Origin: Brachypodius melanocephalos
Lineage: Eukaryota; Chordata; Aves; Passeriformes; Pycnonotidae
Direction: 5' to 3'
Length of the DNA stretch: 64,000 nucleotides
Assembly (NCBI GenBank): GCA_013398615.1
Contig: VZSR01003818.1
Location: forward strand, 443,034-507,033
This document shows, piece after piece, positions 47,101 to 56,730 of the stretch. The notes under the pieces are model-generated. The model was not told where the DNA came from. It searched no databases and was given only the letters and a program-made list of their open reading frames with translations. The position numbers and the translations under genes were made by a program. The stretch's first letter is position 1. Each line of letters begins with the position of its first letter.

Positions 47101-50100
47101 TGTCCGTGTGCCCCAGAGCTGGCATAGGGCAGCAGCACAAACCCTCCCACAGGGTCCAGACCCACCTCCCCCTCCCAGTGGTGCTGCCAGCTGCTCCACA
47201 TCCCAGGGAGCAAAGCCCGTGGCTGCAGAACCCCACAACCTCCACTGTGGGATGAAGCTGCTGAAGCATCTACCCTGGAGTGGCTGAGAAGGGTGCCCAG
47301 GGGCCATGACAACCAGCTCCACCATCCCGTGGGAGGCACTAAAAAAACCCCAGAGGCAACATGGGCCAGATGCCACAGCCCCTCGTGGTCACCACTTTCC
47401 AACACAGGTTGGATATTCACTGATGGCTGAGCATCCCAAGAGTGTGGGAATGGAACCAGAGGGTTTCTTGTGAAATGGCCCCAGGCCCCAGCCCTCAGCC
47501 TGCAGCTCATCACACACATCCTGGGAGAGGCAAATCCCAAACACTCATTAAGAGGGGGAAGCATTAGCCAGCAGCCTCTTAGAGCCAGGCTTGCTTGGGC
47601 AGGTCTGCTCGAATCCTGCCTGTGGCTTAAAGGATGAGGGAGGGCAGGGAGAAGGGGAGGGTGCTCAGGCTCAGTTGGGGCACCAATGTCACCAGTTCAC
47701 TGCGTTCTTTGTGACAACAGACTCCAGGAACCACAACAGAGGGATTACTCCGAACCCTGCTGAGGGCAGTGTTAAATTCTTTGCTGGCTGAGGGACATCC
47801 AGGACTGGCTCTTCCCAGCCTTAGACTGCAGAGGCAGCCTGGCAAATAATGACCAGAACTGGGCAATGAACACATCAATAAAGGAGGAGGGAGACAGGGA
47901 TGAAAGTCCAGCCAGAACTGCTCCCCTGCCCAAGTCTGCTGAGCCTTGCAGAGCCTTTCTGGCTGACTTTGTTCAGCAAGGATTTAAGGTATAATTTGGG
48001 GGTGAAAGACGCCAGATAGGATCAAGACTGATACACCTGGAGAATGTGTATCAGTTTTCTTCTGCTCTGTAACTTGAGCTCCATCAGAAGCAGAAGGCTC
48101 CGGCTGAAGCAGCCGCCGGCGGTTCATCCCTGCCGGGCCAGGAAGGCAGGCGCTGACCTTTCCTGCTCCTGAGTTTGCTCAGGATTAAGGTAACATATTT
48201 TAAGGGCTGAATCCTCCTCCCCTGGGGGGCTTCCCACACAAAGAGAAGGGGGTTTGTGGCTGACAGTCCCCCCATGACCCACCCCCTTGATAAACAGAGA
48301 CTTGCCAAACTGCTGGAGTTCACAGTGCCCACCCGGATCCATTTTTTTTTTTTTTTAATTAATCCCCAGTTTTTTTATGAATCCTGCCTGCAGATTTCTG
48401 CTTTTGTGCATTTAAAAGGAGCAATCCTGGGAGCTATGTGTCAGTGGAGGGGTCTGGCAACCCTAGGGGACACACACCCCCAGCTCTGACCCCCAAGGAT
48501 GAGCCAAGGTGGGCAGGGCTTTGGTGAGGGAGAGATTGCCTGTGCCTCCCACCTTCATCATCTTTCCCAGGGAGATGGCTAATTACAAAGGCATCCAGGA
48601 CAGGTCTGTGAATAGGGTGGAGAAATTGGATGACCTAAAAATATTTAATTATCAAGAAAAGGGGTGGAAATTACACCTGGAAATAGTTTCAGAGTTTCAG
48701 AGAGAGAGTGTAAGATTTTCCATCTAATTGAGGAGGGCCCTTCTGGAAGGGGCAGAGTAGAGGGTTCCACCTTGCCACCACATTTTGGTTCCCCCCAGCC
48801 CAGTGCAGATTTCCTGAGGGGCCACAGGGTATATATGGAGTCAGCTGGGGTTTGGCACAGAAACCAGCTACCCAAAATCTTCTGGACTTTTAATTAGCCA
48901 GGGGTGATGCTGTCTCTGGTCTTGCCCATCAGGTTCCTGCTTAGCTTTGGCCCCTCAGGGGCTGCTGGTGCCCAGGGAGCTCATCCAGGCAAACGCTCCA
49001 GTGCCACAGCACAGACCACACCGAGACACTCCAGCTGGCATGGCAATGGCCAGATAAATGAAACTATTCTTCATAAATCTGTGGCTGTAGAAAATACCAA
49101 AGGTGAGCTGGAGCAGTGTTGTGGGCAAGCTGTCCAAAAGCAGCGATAACTCAGGGGCATGAAAAAGGGAGGGAACTGAATTTGAGGTGAGCAGGGAGTG
49201 CCTGCAGGCAGAGGCCAGCCCTGCTCCAACTGCTCCAGCAACTCCAACAGCTCCAACAACTCCAACAGCTCCAACAGATCCCACTCACATGCTCCAAAAG
49301 CAGAGAGCTGGGGACAGCCCAGGGAGGTTCCAGGGAAAGGTCACAGTCCTTGTGCTGGAAGGATATGAACAGCAGTCCTTCATGGCCAGCTCATCCAGAG
49401 CTCTGCACCACTCTGCTCCCACCAGCTTTCCCAGCAGCACCAGGAGCAGAGAGCAGCCCCTGGATCCCTGCTCCCCATCCCAGGCTGTGGACATGGCTCC
49501 AAAAGCCAGAATCCCATTTTCTCCCTCTGCACACCCACACTGTCACCACGGGGTTATGGAGAGGAGAGCTCACTCTGGGAAAGAGGCTGAAGCATGACGA
49601 GGGGAGATCATCTCTTCAGAGAAAATTTTATATTGCTTACGACTTACTGTCTGGGAACATAAAACAGTTTAAGCAGCCGACCCTAAATCACAGTGACAGC
49701 TCTACACTACCCACAACCCTCTGCTTACCCTCCTCCAGCTCCCCCCGACCTGTCTCCCCTCTCCTCCTCACTCGCCTGGTTCCAAACGCTCGCTCCTCCC
49801 GTGTCCTCGGGCGAGAAGCACACGCGTGTGCACACACACACACACACACACACACAGCGGACACGGAGAGGGGCCCGAGGCTGGAGGCCTGGGGGATGAT
49901 GAGCTGCGTTTCCATCGCTGAGACGCGGACAAGTCGCTTCCCCGTGGCTGTCACCCCTCCCCAGTCCCCCCCGTTCAGTCCCGGTGCTCTTTGGGCCGGT
50001 GCCCGGGCACGGGGCGGGCGCGCAGCCCTCGCACGCACAGCCCGGCACGACCCGTGCCACGCAGCACCTCTAATCCCCGCTGACAGCCGGGCTGGGAGCG

Positions 50101-53100
50101 GGAAGCTACGGGATGCAGCTGTGGGATGCAGTAGGATGTTCGCCTCTCTCCCGTGTCAGAGCAGGGCAGTGGCTGCCTCCGTCCTGAGAACAGCAGAGCC
50201 CCCCGGAGGCGCCGAGGTCCCCCATGTCCTCAGCCCTCCCTGTTTAAGACACAGCAGCCCCCAAGTGCTCGAGGAGCAAAGCCGAGCCCTCCAGACAGGA
50301 TGCATTTGGATCCGATGCCTGCGGTGGCCACAAGAGCCAGGAGGAGCCTGATCCTAGAGCATCCCCAGCACTGGGCACCGTTCCTAAGGGGGCATCACCC
50401 CGATCCTGGGGACCTCACCCCGATCCTGGGGACCTCAACCTCATCCTGGGGACCTCACCCCGATCCTGGGGACCTCACCTCCATCCTGGGGACCTCACCC
50501 CCTGCTGGGGACCTCACCCCCATCCTGGGGACCTCACCCCCATCCTGGGGACCTCACTCCCATCTTGGGGACCTCACCCCCTGCTGGGGACCTCACCCCC
50601 ATCTTGGGGACCTCACCTCCATCCTGGAGACCTCACCCCCTGCTGGAGACCTCGCCACCATCCTAGGGACCTCACCTCCATCCTGGAGACCTCACCCCCT
50701 GCTCAGATCTGCTGATGGAGCTCTAGAAAAGGCCCCTTCAGGCTCGGAGCTCTCTCGGGATGGCGACCAGCGGGTGCCGACAAGTTGGGACGTGCTCACA
50801 GCTTAGCTGCTGCTTTGACCGGTTTTTTTTTTCCCTGCTTAAAATAAATCCCAGGTTTCCTCTTCCAAATCTGCTGAGCTGATGCTGCATGGGAAATCGT
50901 GAAATATTCCATGGCTACATGTTCCTCGTTGTTCTTAATCCACTTCTAATTAATGTCACGTGTGTCGCAGCCCTGAGCTGAGTGGCCGTGAAACACTATT
51001 GAGGCAACTTGACAGCAAACGGACTGGAAGAAAGTGACAGCAAAATCCGCGATTAAAGAGGAATGGCTCACAACTGCAGGGCTTAAAAATAGCACGAGGC
51101 AATTTCCTACTGATTTTGGGAAAAATAGCCACTGCCAGCAGCGCAGCACAGCCTCTGCCAGCACCACATCAGTGGCACCCTGACTCTCCCATGGGCCAGG
51201 CAGCCCCCACCAGCCCAGACAAAGATGATTCTTGATATATATTGTCTGACTTCGATATATTTTGGCTTGGTCTCTATATATGCAGCCCTTCCATGGATGC
51301 AGCTGCAGCATCCACCCGAGCGCCCAAGCTCCTGCCATGGGGTGCTCCCACCTCCTTCATGCCCCAGCAGCACAAGCAAAGCCCTGCAGCTTCTCTGTGT
51401 CATTTTATGGCCAAGAGTTTAAATTTTAAGGATCTTGCCAGGAAAAAAATATCCCTGAAGCTCTGACCAGAACTGGGGTGCACAACCAGAGGTCAGAGTC
51501 TTGGTGGGGAAGGCTCCACACCACAAAAACCTTCCAGCCAAAGCTGACCGCTAATCAATTCATTTTCTATTCAAAGTTACTGACTCAATAAAATCAGAGA
51601 TTAATTGTGCTACAGTTATTAATCCACAAAAAGCTGAAAAGCTGGGCTTTTCAGAGGGACAGCAAGCTAGTGGGGTATTTTCTGAGGATTTAGAAAGGGA
51701 GCAGTTTTCTCTGGATTCGTGGGCCAGCACAAAGTTGATGTGCAGGGTCTGGGCACATGTGCTGCCTCTCACATGGCACCCACGGGTCTTTTCCCCCATA
51801 GAAGCTGGGGGTTTTTTTTTGTAGAAAAAGAGCATTTAATGAAACAGTGCTTTTCTGCCAGTTCCCAGTGGCAGGGGTAAATCCCTCCCCTTCTCAGCCC
51901 TCCAAACCCTGTGCCCAGGAGCCTCAAAGGACATCCCTGCATCCCATTCCTACGCCCCAACAGGAAGGGAGAAGCCTGGGAGTGAGCAGAGGGAAGGAAA
52001 ATGTACAATTACCCGACTGAGCTTCTTCAAATTATTCCTGATCCCAGCCAACATCTTTAAGACATGAAAAAACCATTATATTTCTCCCACTGAGATTCCA
52101 GGTTATTCAAATCTGATCTGAAAAGCTATTTTTGTTCATCTTTGCTCACAGCTGAAGGGAGCAGCCGAGGCCAACGGAGCAGGAGGACTCCGTATGTTTG
52201 TCCTTCATAAATTCACAGAAGCTTAAAACCTGAACCCTGGTGCTGCTTGGGCACAAGGTATTGATCAGCACCTGGCAGATGCAGGGTCTGCCCCAGCCAA
52301 ATGTTAAATCCCCTTTAGCACTTAGGCTGGGCATGGATCTGCCGCTGGGAAGTTTGGGAGACCGCGATGTGCCGCCAGTGTACCTGGTGATGGACACTGT
52401 GAAGTGGCTCCCATGCCAGCCAGATGCTGGCCTGTCCCTGCCAAATTTGTTCAAAAATTCCCAAGAGCAGGAGAGCAGCAAACTGCTGCAGGAGGTAAGG
52501 AGGAAACAAGAAAGAACAACTTTTCCTCTGGCATTGCTGGAGCAGGTCCTGGCAGGAATCAAGGCTGGGAGCTGCACCAAGGGCAGATGTGAGAATGTGC
52601 CAGCCCTGACCTTGTGGTGACACGACTGCTGCACCCCAATTAGTCGCAATTAGACCCTAATCCCACATGTTTGCAAATTATTTAAATCAATACCTTGGGA
52701 TTATTGCAGACAAAGCCCTGCTGAACATCGCTGGAACGGATTGGCACCATTTGATGGGTAATGAACAGCGGAAAGGCTGTGACAGCACAGAGCAGTGGGG
52801 AAGGAGGAGGGAACCCAGCTGAGCAACGAGACACCAGAGCACACAGAGCAGGGTCATGGAAAAGGAACATGGCCCAGGATCACGGAGCAGCATCATGGAG
52901 TGGGATCACACACCTGCCAGGCTGCCCGTGGTGAGACCCACCAGTTCCCCTCCCTCTGCTGCTCTCCACCCCAAGGCATGGCTTTCCGAGGTGCTGCTCT
53001 GGGTGGTTTTCAGGAGTTGTCTCTCAGCAGGGCTCTCCCAGACCAGCCGAGAGCACAACCATGGACTCCTTGATCAGTGCAACAGGCGACAGCCCAGCCC

Positions 53101-56100
53101 AAGGCACCGTGACCCCAGCCCTGCAGGAGCCGTTCAAGGGGAGTGGGTTCCCTGCCAGCTGCCAAAATCAGGGAGTTCATCTGGCACCCCTTGTGAAACC
53201 CAAAATAATCCCACCAGCAGCTGCCAGCCCCCCCCGACTCCCAGAGCAGCCCAGACACCCCCAGGGTCCCCTTGTCCCCTGCTAGGGGCCCCGCTCTCTG
53301 CTGCAGGCCCAGTGATGCTGAAGCTGTCACAGCGATTTCTCTGCTCATCTCAAACCTTTCTGCTCCCAAACACGCATGGACAGACATTTCAGCGGATAAT
53401 TGGGAAAACCAGGACCTTTCCCTTTGCAAGGAACTGTTGTTCCAGGGCTGTGTTGCCGAGGCGGGGGACAGCACCAGGAAGTCCCAGTGTGAGGGGGTGA
53501 CAGCACCGGGCAGCCAGGGAGAGGGTCAGGGTACATAATGCCATGGGATATTGGAGAGGAAGAAGAGTTTATGACACAAATCTGCCCCAGGGCACAGCTG
53601 CCTCCAGGTGTTTTGGCCCTGCCTTGGCATTCGGTTTGGGGGAGCAGCTCAGCAGCCTCCAAAGCCAAGAAAAGTGGTTTGAGTTGGGCTCGGGGCTTGT
53701 GTGAACCCTTCTGGCAAAGGAGATGCCTGAACAGTGTGTCCTTCCCATGGACCCTGGCCAAAGGGCTATGAGCTGCTGTCAGCTCAGATTTGCCTGGGAA
53801 AGCAGAGCCTTGTGCTCCAAAGGAGAATGCTTCCTGCTGCCTTTCAGGGAGATGTGGGCTGGCAGAGCCCAGAGACAATGCTCTGGTAGCAGCGTACAGG
53901 AGCTGTTCTTTACATCCCATGATTTTTGCGAGACACTGGTAGAAAGGACTTTTGGGGAGAGCAAGGGATCAGGGCGTCAGTTCTGAAATGCTCCAGCTCA
54001 GCCTGTCCTGTGATGGAAGCCACAGAGATGATCCAGGATGAGGGGAAGCAGCAGCCCCCTGTCCATGCTCCTGCAGCCACTGGTCCCCATTTCGGGGTGG
54101 CTCAGCTCTTCCTGCTCATTCAGCACCAGACAGTGGTTTGATTCTCGAGGACTCTGAGAGCAAACTGAGATCGCTTGGGCTCTCTGGGAAATCACAGGCA
54201 GTAATTAAATCACTCGTGACCCAGTTGGATTAGAACTGGCATCTGCGGCACGAAAACGTCTTTCATCTATGAGCATCCTGTATCTAATCACCACCTTCAC
54301 CGTGATTCCATACAGGACAACAAGGATCCGGGATCTGCCTTGCAAAATTGAACTTATTGCTAAGAAGCAATAATTTGTTTTTAAGTTGAGGGCTTTCTGG
54401 TGCAGAGCTAATGAATTGTAATGACACTGATTAGCATGTTTGCCAGCGACACTCCTCTGCAGCTTTGCTCCACGAGACGCCAGCGATCGCAGCCTGTGCA
54501 GGAAGAACAGATCCGAGGAGCCAGAGGGGAATGGGGAGACTGAGTGGTGGCTGGGAAACTGCCTTTGATGTAGCTGTAGATGTCAGCATGAGACAGAGAT
54601 TCCAGCCCAGAGGAACATCCCATCTTTGTCTAACTCAATTATTTCATTTAATCCGTTGTCTTTAACCTCCCAAGACTCCCCCGGTGCTGACACGCCACGG
54701 GAGACCTGTGTTATCCATTCCTGTCTGTGGGCTGTGCCAGCCCTTGAGCAGGCAGCTGCTCACCCCAAGAAGGGGTGACTGCTCTTAGGACTGCAGGCAG
54801 AGGTATTTTCTCAGCACCTGAAGGTGCAGGTCTGGCCAGTGGAAGGCTCCTAGAGGAGTGTGATGAGGCAGGGCAGGGCTCTCCCAGCACCCCATCACCC
54901 TGCCAGCCCTGCCTGTGCCCTCCTGCCCATGTGCTGCAGCCCAGCCAGGAGCTTGTCCTGCACTTGTCCTCAGCTCGCTGGGGCAAGGCAGACAGGGCTG
55001 GTCCCCTTTGCATTTTGGGGGGACGCACATGGCACCAAGTACCCCCAGTGCCAGTGGCACGACGGGTGCAGAGGGGACACAGGAGTCGCATCAGTCCATT
55101 CCCAGCCACCCAGGGTCACTCCTCAGGAGGCTGGCAAAGGCTCACAGTGACAACTCTAGAAGTGACATTTTTAACCAAAAGTGCAGGGAAAGGTCAGCTC
55201 CGGCGGGAACAGGAGGGACAGGGAGGCACAGGGAGCAGCTGTTGCCTGCAATTTCCCCACATAAGCAGATCAGAGCCCTGTGCACACAGAGCAGAGCGCG
55301 TGGGGCCGACAGCACGGGGCTCCGGGGGTGCGACACTGGCAGAGGTCAGGGACGGTGCAGAAGCACAAAGAGTAGGCTGGCATGCTCCAAGATCCTTTGG
55401 CTCAGTAGGAAATGCATCCCTGGACAGCCTCCCATCAGGTCACAACCAGATCGAGGGGAGAAGCTGGAAGCTGCAGGTTGGAATTTATGAGCCCTATCCC
55501 CATTAAAATAGCCGGCAATATTTCCATCTGTCAGTAATGTTGATGAAGAGACCTGCTCCTTTGCATATCCCAGGCTTTACCCAAACAAAACCAACACCAG
55601 TCAGGGCAGGATTTGGCACACACATGACTATTGCCATGCTAGGAATTTATGGCTCCAGCCTGCCCAGTCTCTAGTAAGAGCAGGAGCAGGGAACCATATA
55701 ATCTTTAAGGTCCTTTCCATCCCAAGGCACTCTGTGATTCTATGCAATTCCCTGGATTTGCTGCTAACGACAAACCCTCACAGCCAAAGGCTCAGGCGGA
55801 GCAGGTCAGCCATGGTGACAGGGTGACATTTCTGGGCACACTTCCCTGCATTTGTGCATAAAATCTGCAGCAGCCAGCTGGGCCCGGCCAGGTGAATGCT
55901 GGCAGATGGCACAGAGGGCAAGTGAGTCCTTGCCCTTGCACAAGCTCCTGCCCAGCAGCACAGCACCAGCACTTGCCAGCATCCCTGCAGCAGCCAACAG
56001 CTGAGAGGCCTCAGCACCAACATCTAAGGAGCATTTTGAATCAAACTCAGCACAGATACAGGAGAAGTGCACACCAGGAGTCTGGAGGGACACGGTCAGG

Positions 56101-56728
56101 TTGGCACCTGGAAAGCAGCATCCAGTAGCCCAGCAACTGACAGGTACTCCAGCCTTGGACACGCATGTCCCCGCTACACAAACCATGTACAGAACTCAAG
56201 AAAACACCCAAAAAGACAGAGCAGCATCAGCCACGCTTGCACATGGACAGACCCACATGTGTCCATCCCTCTGCTGCTGCAGCGTGGACTCTCGGGCCCC
56301 AAAACCACTTGAGGACTGGCAGTGACAGCTGGGGGAAGCCCTGCAGTTCAGGTAGACCAGCAAGGGACAGACGCCAAGGACAAAATACAGCATTTCTGAT
56401 CTTTCCACGAGCCCAACAGAGCAGCGGTGCTAGAGCAAGGGCAGCCTTTGGGCAACCTTGACCTGCTGGGTGGGCTCCTACCTTGGGCTGCTGGCATCTT
56501 CCCCTTGTTTAGCTGCTTGAGGCGCTTCTGGTGGGACTTGCCGTTGTAGTGGATCTGCGCCTGTGCAGCTGAGTTGAGTTGGATGTTGCAGACCTCGCAA
56601 AGCGTGAACGACTGGTGCTTCTTCTCCCGCTTCATGCGCTGCTCGGGCTGGCTGGGTGGGCAGCTGGCCTCCTCTGCCAGCTGCACTGCACTCTCGGGGC
56701 TGTGGGATGGGCTCAGGGGTCGCTTCAT
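18875..56728 (-). CDS. ZNF385C: ZNF385C, zinc finger protein 385C (8 exons, 503-aa frame)
   Basis: ZNF385-family proteins are nuclear zinc-finger proteins with matrin/U1-type C2H2 fingers that bind RNA or structured nucleic acid; the specific role of ZNF385C is poorly known. Eight minus-strand exons join in frame to 503 aa from the ATG at 56728. Fingers: residues 44-66 (CEVCNIQLNSAAQAQIH), 157-179 (CNICHLRFNSA..H), 315-337 (CPTCKVTVNSLSQLEAH) and 381-403 (CQVCEIYVNSETQLKQH). Between fingers 1 and 2 lie PPLDIKHFLTFRLNG and MDPVQKAVISHTFG, a family signature. A Ser/Glu/Ala-rich linker occupies about 226-310. The protein ends in FAPY, as in its paralogues. ATG 56728 is only two bases after a splice acceptor, so at least one more 5' exon exists, which may be non-coding or add N-terminal residues. 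A 28-kb intron hosts C17orf113. I prefer ZNF385C to A/B/D because of the NKIRAS2/DNAJC7 neighbours. Confidence 0.93.
19411..19509 (-). CDS. ZNF385C: ZNF385C coding exon 7
   Basis: The acceptor CTCTCCAG precedes 19509 and the donor GTGAGT follows 19411. It encodes HMSSRRHKDRLAGKPPKPKY then SPYNKLQKNAALA, completing finger 4. Confidence 0.93.
19664..19851 (-). CDS. ZNF385C: ZNF385C coding exon 6 (end of finger 3, start of finger 4)
   Basis: The acceptor TCGCCAG precedes 19851 and the donor GTGACA follows 19664. It encodes AKHKSMLEGHGTQLRRGRGK, the basic HKSKRIGNKGS and CQVCEIYVNSETQLKQ. Confidence 0.93.
20474..20493 (+). repeat. (TTTG)n microsatellite
   Basis: Five tandem TTTG units in the ZNF385C intron between exons 5 and 6. 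Confidence 0.85.
21313..21639 (-). CDS. ZNF385C: ZNF385C coding exon 5 (linker and finger 3)
   Basis: A long pyrimidine tract (complement of the A/G-rich run 21640-21710) leads to the acceptor TGCCAG before 21639. The donor GTAAGG follows 21313. It encodes DASSPQESEGEGSS, a Ser/Ala/Glu-rich linker and CPTCKVTVNSLSQLEAHNT. Confidence 0.93.
22119..22290 (-). CDS. ZNF385C: ZNF385C coding exon 4 (second half of finger 2)
   Basis: The acceptor CCCCCCAG precedes 22290 and the donor GTACGA follows 22119. It encodes NQAEAHYKGHKHARRLKAIE, then a Gly/Ala/Pro/Ser-rich linker. Confidence 0.93.
23743..23853 (-). CDS. ZNF385C: ZNF385C coding exon 3 (first half of finger 2)
   Basis: The acceptor CCTTCCAG precedes 23853 and the donor GTGAGT follows 23743. 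It encodes MDPVQKAVISHTFG and KKKQFISCNICHLRFNSA in 37 whole codons. Finger 2 is split by the next intron, as is typical of this family. Confidence 0.95.
23854..28493 (-). other. ZNF385C: ZNF385C intron 2
   Basis: 4.6 kb without a supported gene. Holds the 80-bp triplication and a palindrome/TATA-like block at 26230-26330. Confidence 0.8.
26840..27080 (+). repeat. Tandem triplication, 80-bp unit
   Basis: Three nearly identical 80-bp copies start at 26852, 26932 and 27012, each containing CAGCCCTTCATCCTGTGG and GCTCTGCTCTGGCTCCTCCA. Differences between copies are few, so the expansion is probably recent. It lies in ZNF385C intron 2. Confidence 0.93.
28494..28636 (-). CDS. ZNF385C: ZNF385C coding exon 2
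   Basis: The acceptor CTGCCCAG precedes 28636 and the donor GTGAGT follows 28494. It encodes PSGHSSPLLASLPIPGRPLH, then PPLDIKHFLTFRLNG and FPNFNT. The entry phase matches the single base left by exon 1. Confidence 0.93.
28637..32590 (-). other. ZNF385C: ZNF385C large intron, part 3' of C17orf113
   Basis: No gene, RNA gene or clear mobile element is seen. There is an AT-rich stretch at 30330-30375 and otherwise ordinary GC-moderate intron sequence. Confidence 0.7.
32595..32600 (-). terminator. C17orf113: Candidate C17orf113 poly(A) signal AATAAA
   Basis: TTTATT on the plus strand, about 765 bp past the C17orf113 stop. The intervening minus-strand sequence (33364-32601) is A/U-rich and non-coding, as expected of a 3' UTR. 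A T-run on the sense strand just before it (32611-32639) is unusual. Confidence 0.4.
32611..32639 (+). repeat. Poly(A) tract, 29 A
   Basis: An uninterrupted run of A, poly(T) on the C17orf113 sense strand, close to its candidate 3' end. Confidence 0.9.
32698..32745 (+). repeat. AT-rich (TA)n/TTTATA microsatellite
   Basis: Alternating TATATATATTTATATATG-type sequence in the presumed C17orf113 3' UTR. Confidence 0.8.
33365..34897 (-). CDS. C17orf113: C17orf113 last coding exon (hAT-like core)
   Basis: The acceptor GGCTTAG precedes 34897, in phase 0 with the previous exon. It encodes AAIAKVLHNEDRHRIKASPF and 490 further residues, ending DSGFIVAQVK then TGA at 33365-33367. The single 1.5-kb exon without internal introns fits a transposon-derived core. 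Confidence 0.92.
   Translation of the reverse strand, partial: AAIAKVLHNEDRHRIKASPFIGLVVDETVDVLEHRSLAVFTTTVSPCNGQTSTTFLGSFELPSGEACTVAGKVGEVMRSFGIPTMKLTWLSADSASLVAERLSGVGTALTSLCPLLTEVHCLSHGTSLLLAESISTIEYLQKYETTVDAVYRLYSSFQGEGDSLQELRRVLDLCEIDLGSPKAIHWTSIFPAVEAIDSSWPTLVLLLESEAERSPVAHGLCEELKKFQFVAFTKILLDVLPIFQKLSRFFQIEDFDLSILKPIVSATATTLQAQQSTSGQNLREFLSEMNKHPQDGREGERRLYYKGVELANCSQVHLKHFEHLKESYLERVRGNLLDRFPSSVLEAISSFSAIFNPKCYPQSLEDIGSYGVSELNFLLQVYSRVVVSERALSDFPLFKRIVFSLSQLSFKDLCVKLVYSSSEMHELFPDFAVLAAIALALPLGSALAEKVSRGRELLKRGRSRRAKDEGLSDLMKIAIDGPAISEFNFALAIEYYESMRDSGFIVAQVK
33365..36370 (-). CDS. C17orf113: C17orf113 orthologue, hAT-transposase-derived protein (683 aa)
   Basis: This is an uncharacterised vertebrate gene of domesticated hAT-like origin with no established function. 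Exons 36370-35852 and 34897-33365 join in frame to 683 aa; the human protein is of similar length from memory. Near the N-terminus, after MVPPGKKPAGETSNSNKKCK, is a zinc-finger-like motif C45-x2-C48 ... H79-x5-H85. The core keeps hAT-like signatures: VVDETVD (199-203), LSADSAS (D266) and VHCLSHGTSL (C294-x2-H297). Around 600-626, LFPDFAVLAAIALALPLG resembles the hAT C-terminal dimerisation block. It lies within a ZNF385C intron on the same strand. The uninterrupted frame argues for a maintained gene rather than a decayed transposon. Whether catalysis is retained is unknown. Confidence 0.9.
35852..36370 (-). CDS. C17orf113: C17orf113 first recognised coding exon
   Basis: The exon itself begins at 36380 after the acceptor TTTCCCAG. 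ATG is at 36370-36368. It encodes the zinc-finger-like domain and runs to SSVREMQ, with the donor GTGTGT after 35852. It contributes 173 whole codons. Confidence 0.9.
37433..37532. other. Assembly gap (100 N)
   Basis: Exactly 100 N between the C17orf113 coding exons and its candidate CpG promoter. The right flank is GC-rich. Real length unknown. Confidence 0.95.
38082..38110 (+). repeat. Poly(A) tract, 29 A, within an A-rich run
   Basis: 29 consecutive A within an A/C-rich stretch (37988-38130), next to the CpG-rich block. Confidence 0.9.
38216..38235 (-). CDS. C17orf113: Candidate upstream coding exon of C17orf113 (MAAPVLR)
   Basis: An ATG in a CAAGATGGC context opens seven codons and then a strong donor GTGAGC at 38215. 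Spliced to the acceptor at 36381, the frame runs through HSS into the conserved MVPPGKK start, adding ten residues. Spliced to ZNF385C exon 2 (28636) it would be out of frame, so C17orf113 is the better partner. No transcript evidence is available. Confidence 0.45.
43989..44006 (+). repeat. (CA)n microsatellite
   Basis: About nine CA units in the large ZNF385C intron. Confidence 0.85.
44990..45540. promoter_or_regulatory. Intronic CpG island
   Basis: CpG-dense block in the large ZNF385C intron, well away from known exons. It could be an alternative ZNF385C promoter or an unannotated non-coding start. Open frames here on both strands lack recognisable homology. Confidence 0.4.
49223..49278 (+). 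repeat. CTCCAACAG-type 9-bp short tandem repeat
   Basis: About six imperfect 9-bp units (CTCCAACAG, CTCCAACAA, CTCCAGCAA). Confidence 0.8.
49780..50110. promoter_or_regulatory. Small intronic CpG-rich block with CA repeat
   Basis: CpG-rich sequence densest at 49980-50070, next to a (CA)n run at 49831-49856. It may be a minor CpG island in the ZNF385C intron. Confidence 0.3.
49831..49856 (+). repeat. (CA)n microsatellite
   Basis: Thirteen consecutive CA units, bordered by CACGCGTGTG. Confidence 0.9.
50390..50705 (+). repeat. Minisatellite, 19-20-bp unit, about 16 copies
   Basis: Repeats of CCTCACCCCCATCCTGGGGA with variants such as CCCCTGCTGGGG. It produces a spurious 217-aa open frame (50153-50806) of Pro/Ser/His/Leu composition. 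Confidence 0.93.
55686..55745 (+). mobile_element. CR1 LINE 3' tip
   Basis: ATCTTTAAGGTCCTTTCCAT then CACTCTGTGATTCTATG is the terminal segment of a CR1. It lies in the large ZNF385C intron, about 0.7 kb from exon 1. Confidence 0.75.
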
Positions 56729-56730
56729 GC
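56482..56730 (-). CDS. ZNF385C: ZNF385C coding exon 1 (zinc finger 1)
   Basis: The acceptor CCCGCAG precedes 56730 and the donor GTAGGA follows 56482. The first bases are GC then ATG (56728-56726). It encodes MKRPLSPSHSPESAV, a basic stretch RMKREKKHQSF, and finger 1, ending KMPAAQ plus one base. Confidence 0.92.

Larger units (their letters stand above)
38451..56481 (-). other. ZNF385C: ZNF385C large intron, part 5' of C17orf113
   Basis: 18 kb with two CpG-rich blocks, several microsatellites, one minisatellite and one CR1 tip, but no coding exon I can support. AT-rich repeat-free blocks at 41860-42110, 42990-43200 and 54180-54440 are possible conserved non-coding elements. Confidence 0.7.

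Noticed and set aside
50153..50806. 217-aa plus-strand frame rich in Pro, Ser and Leu
   Set aside because: It is the translation of the 19-20-bp minisatellite with no recognisable domain.
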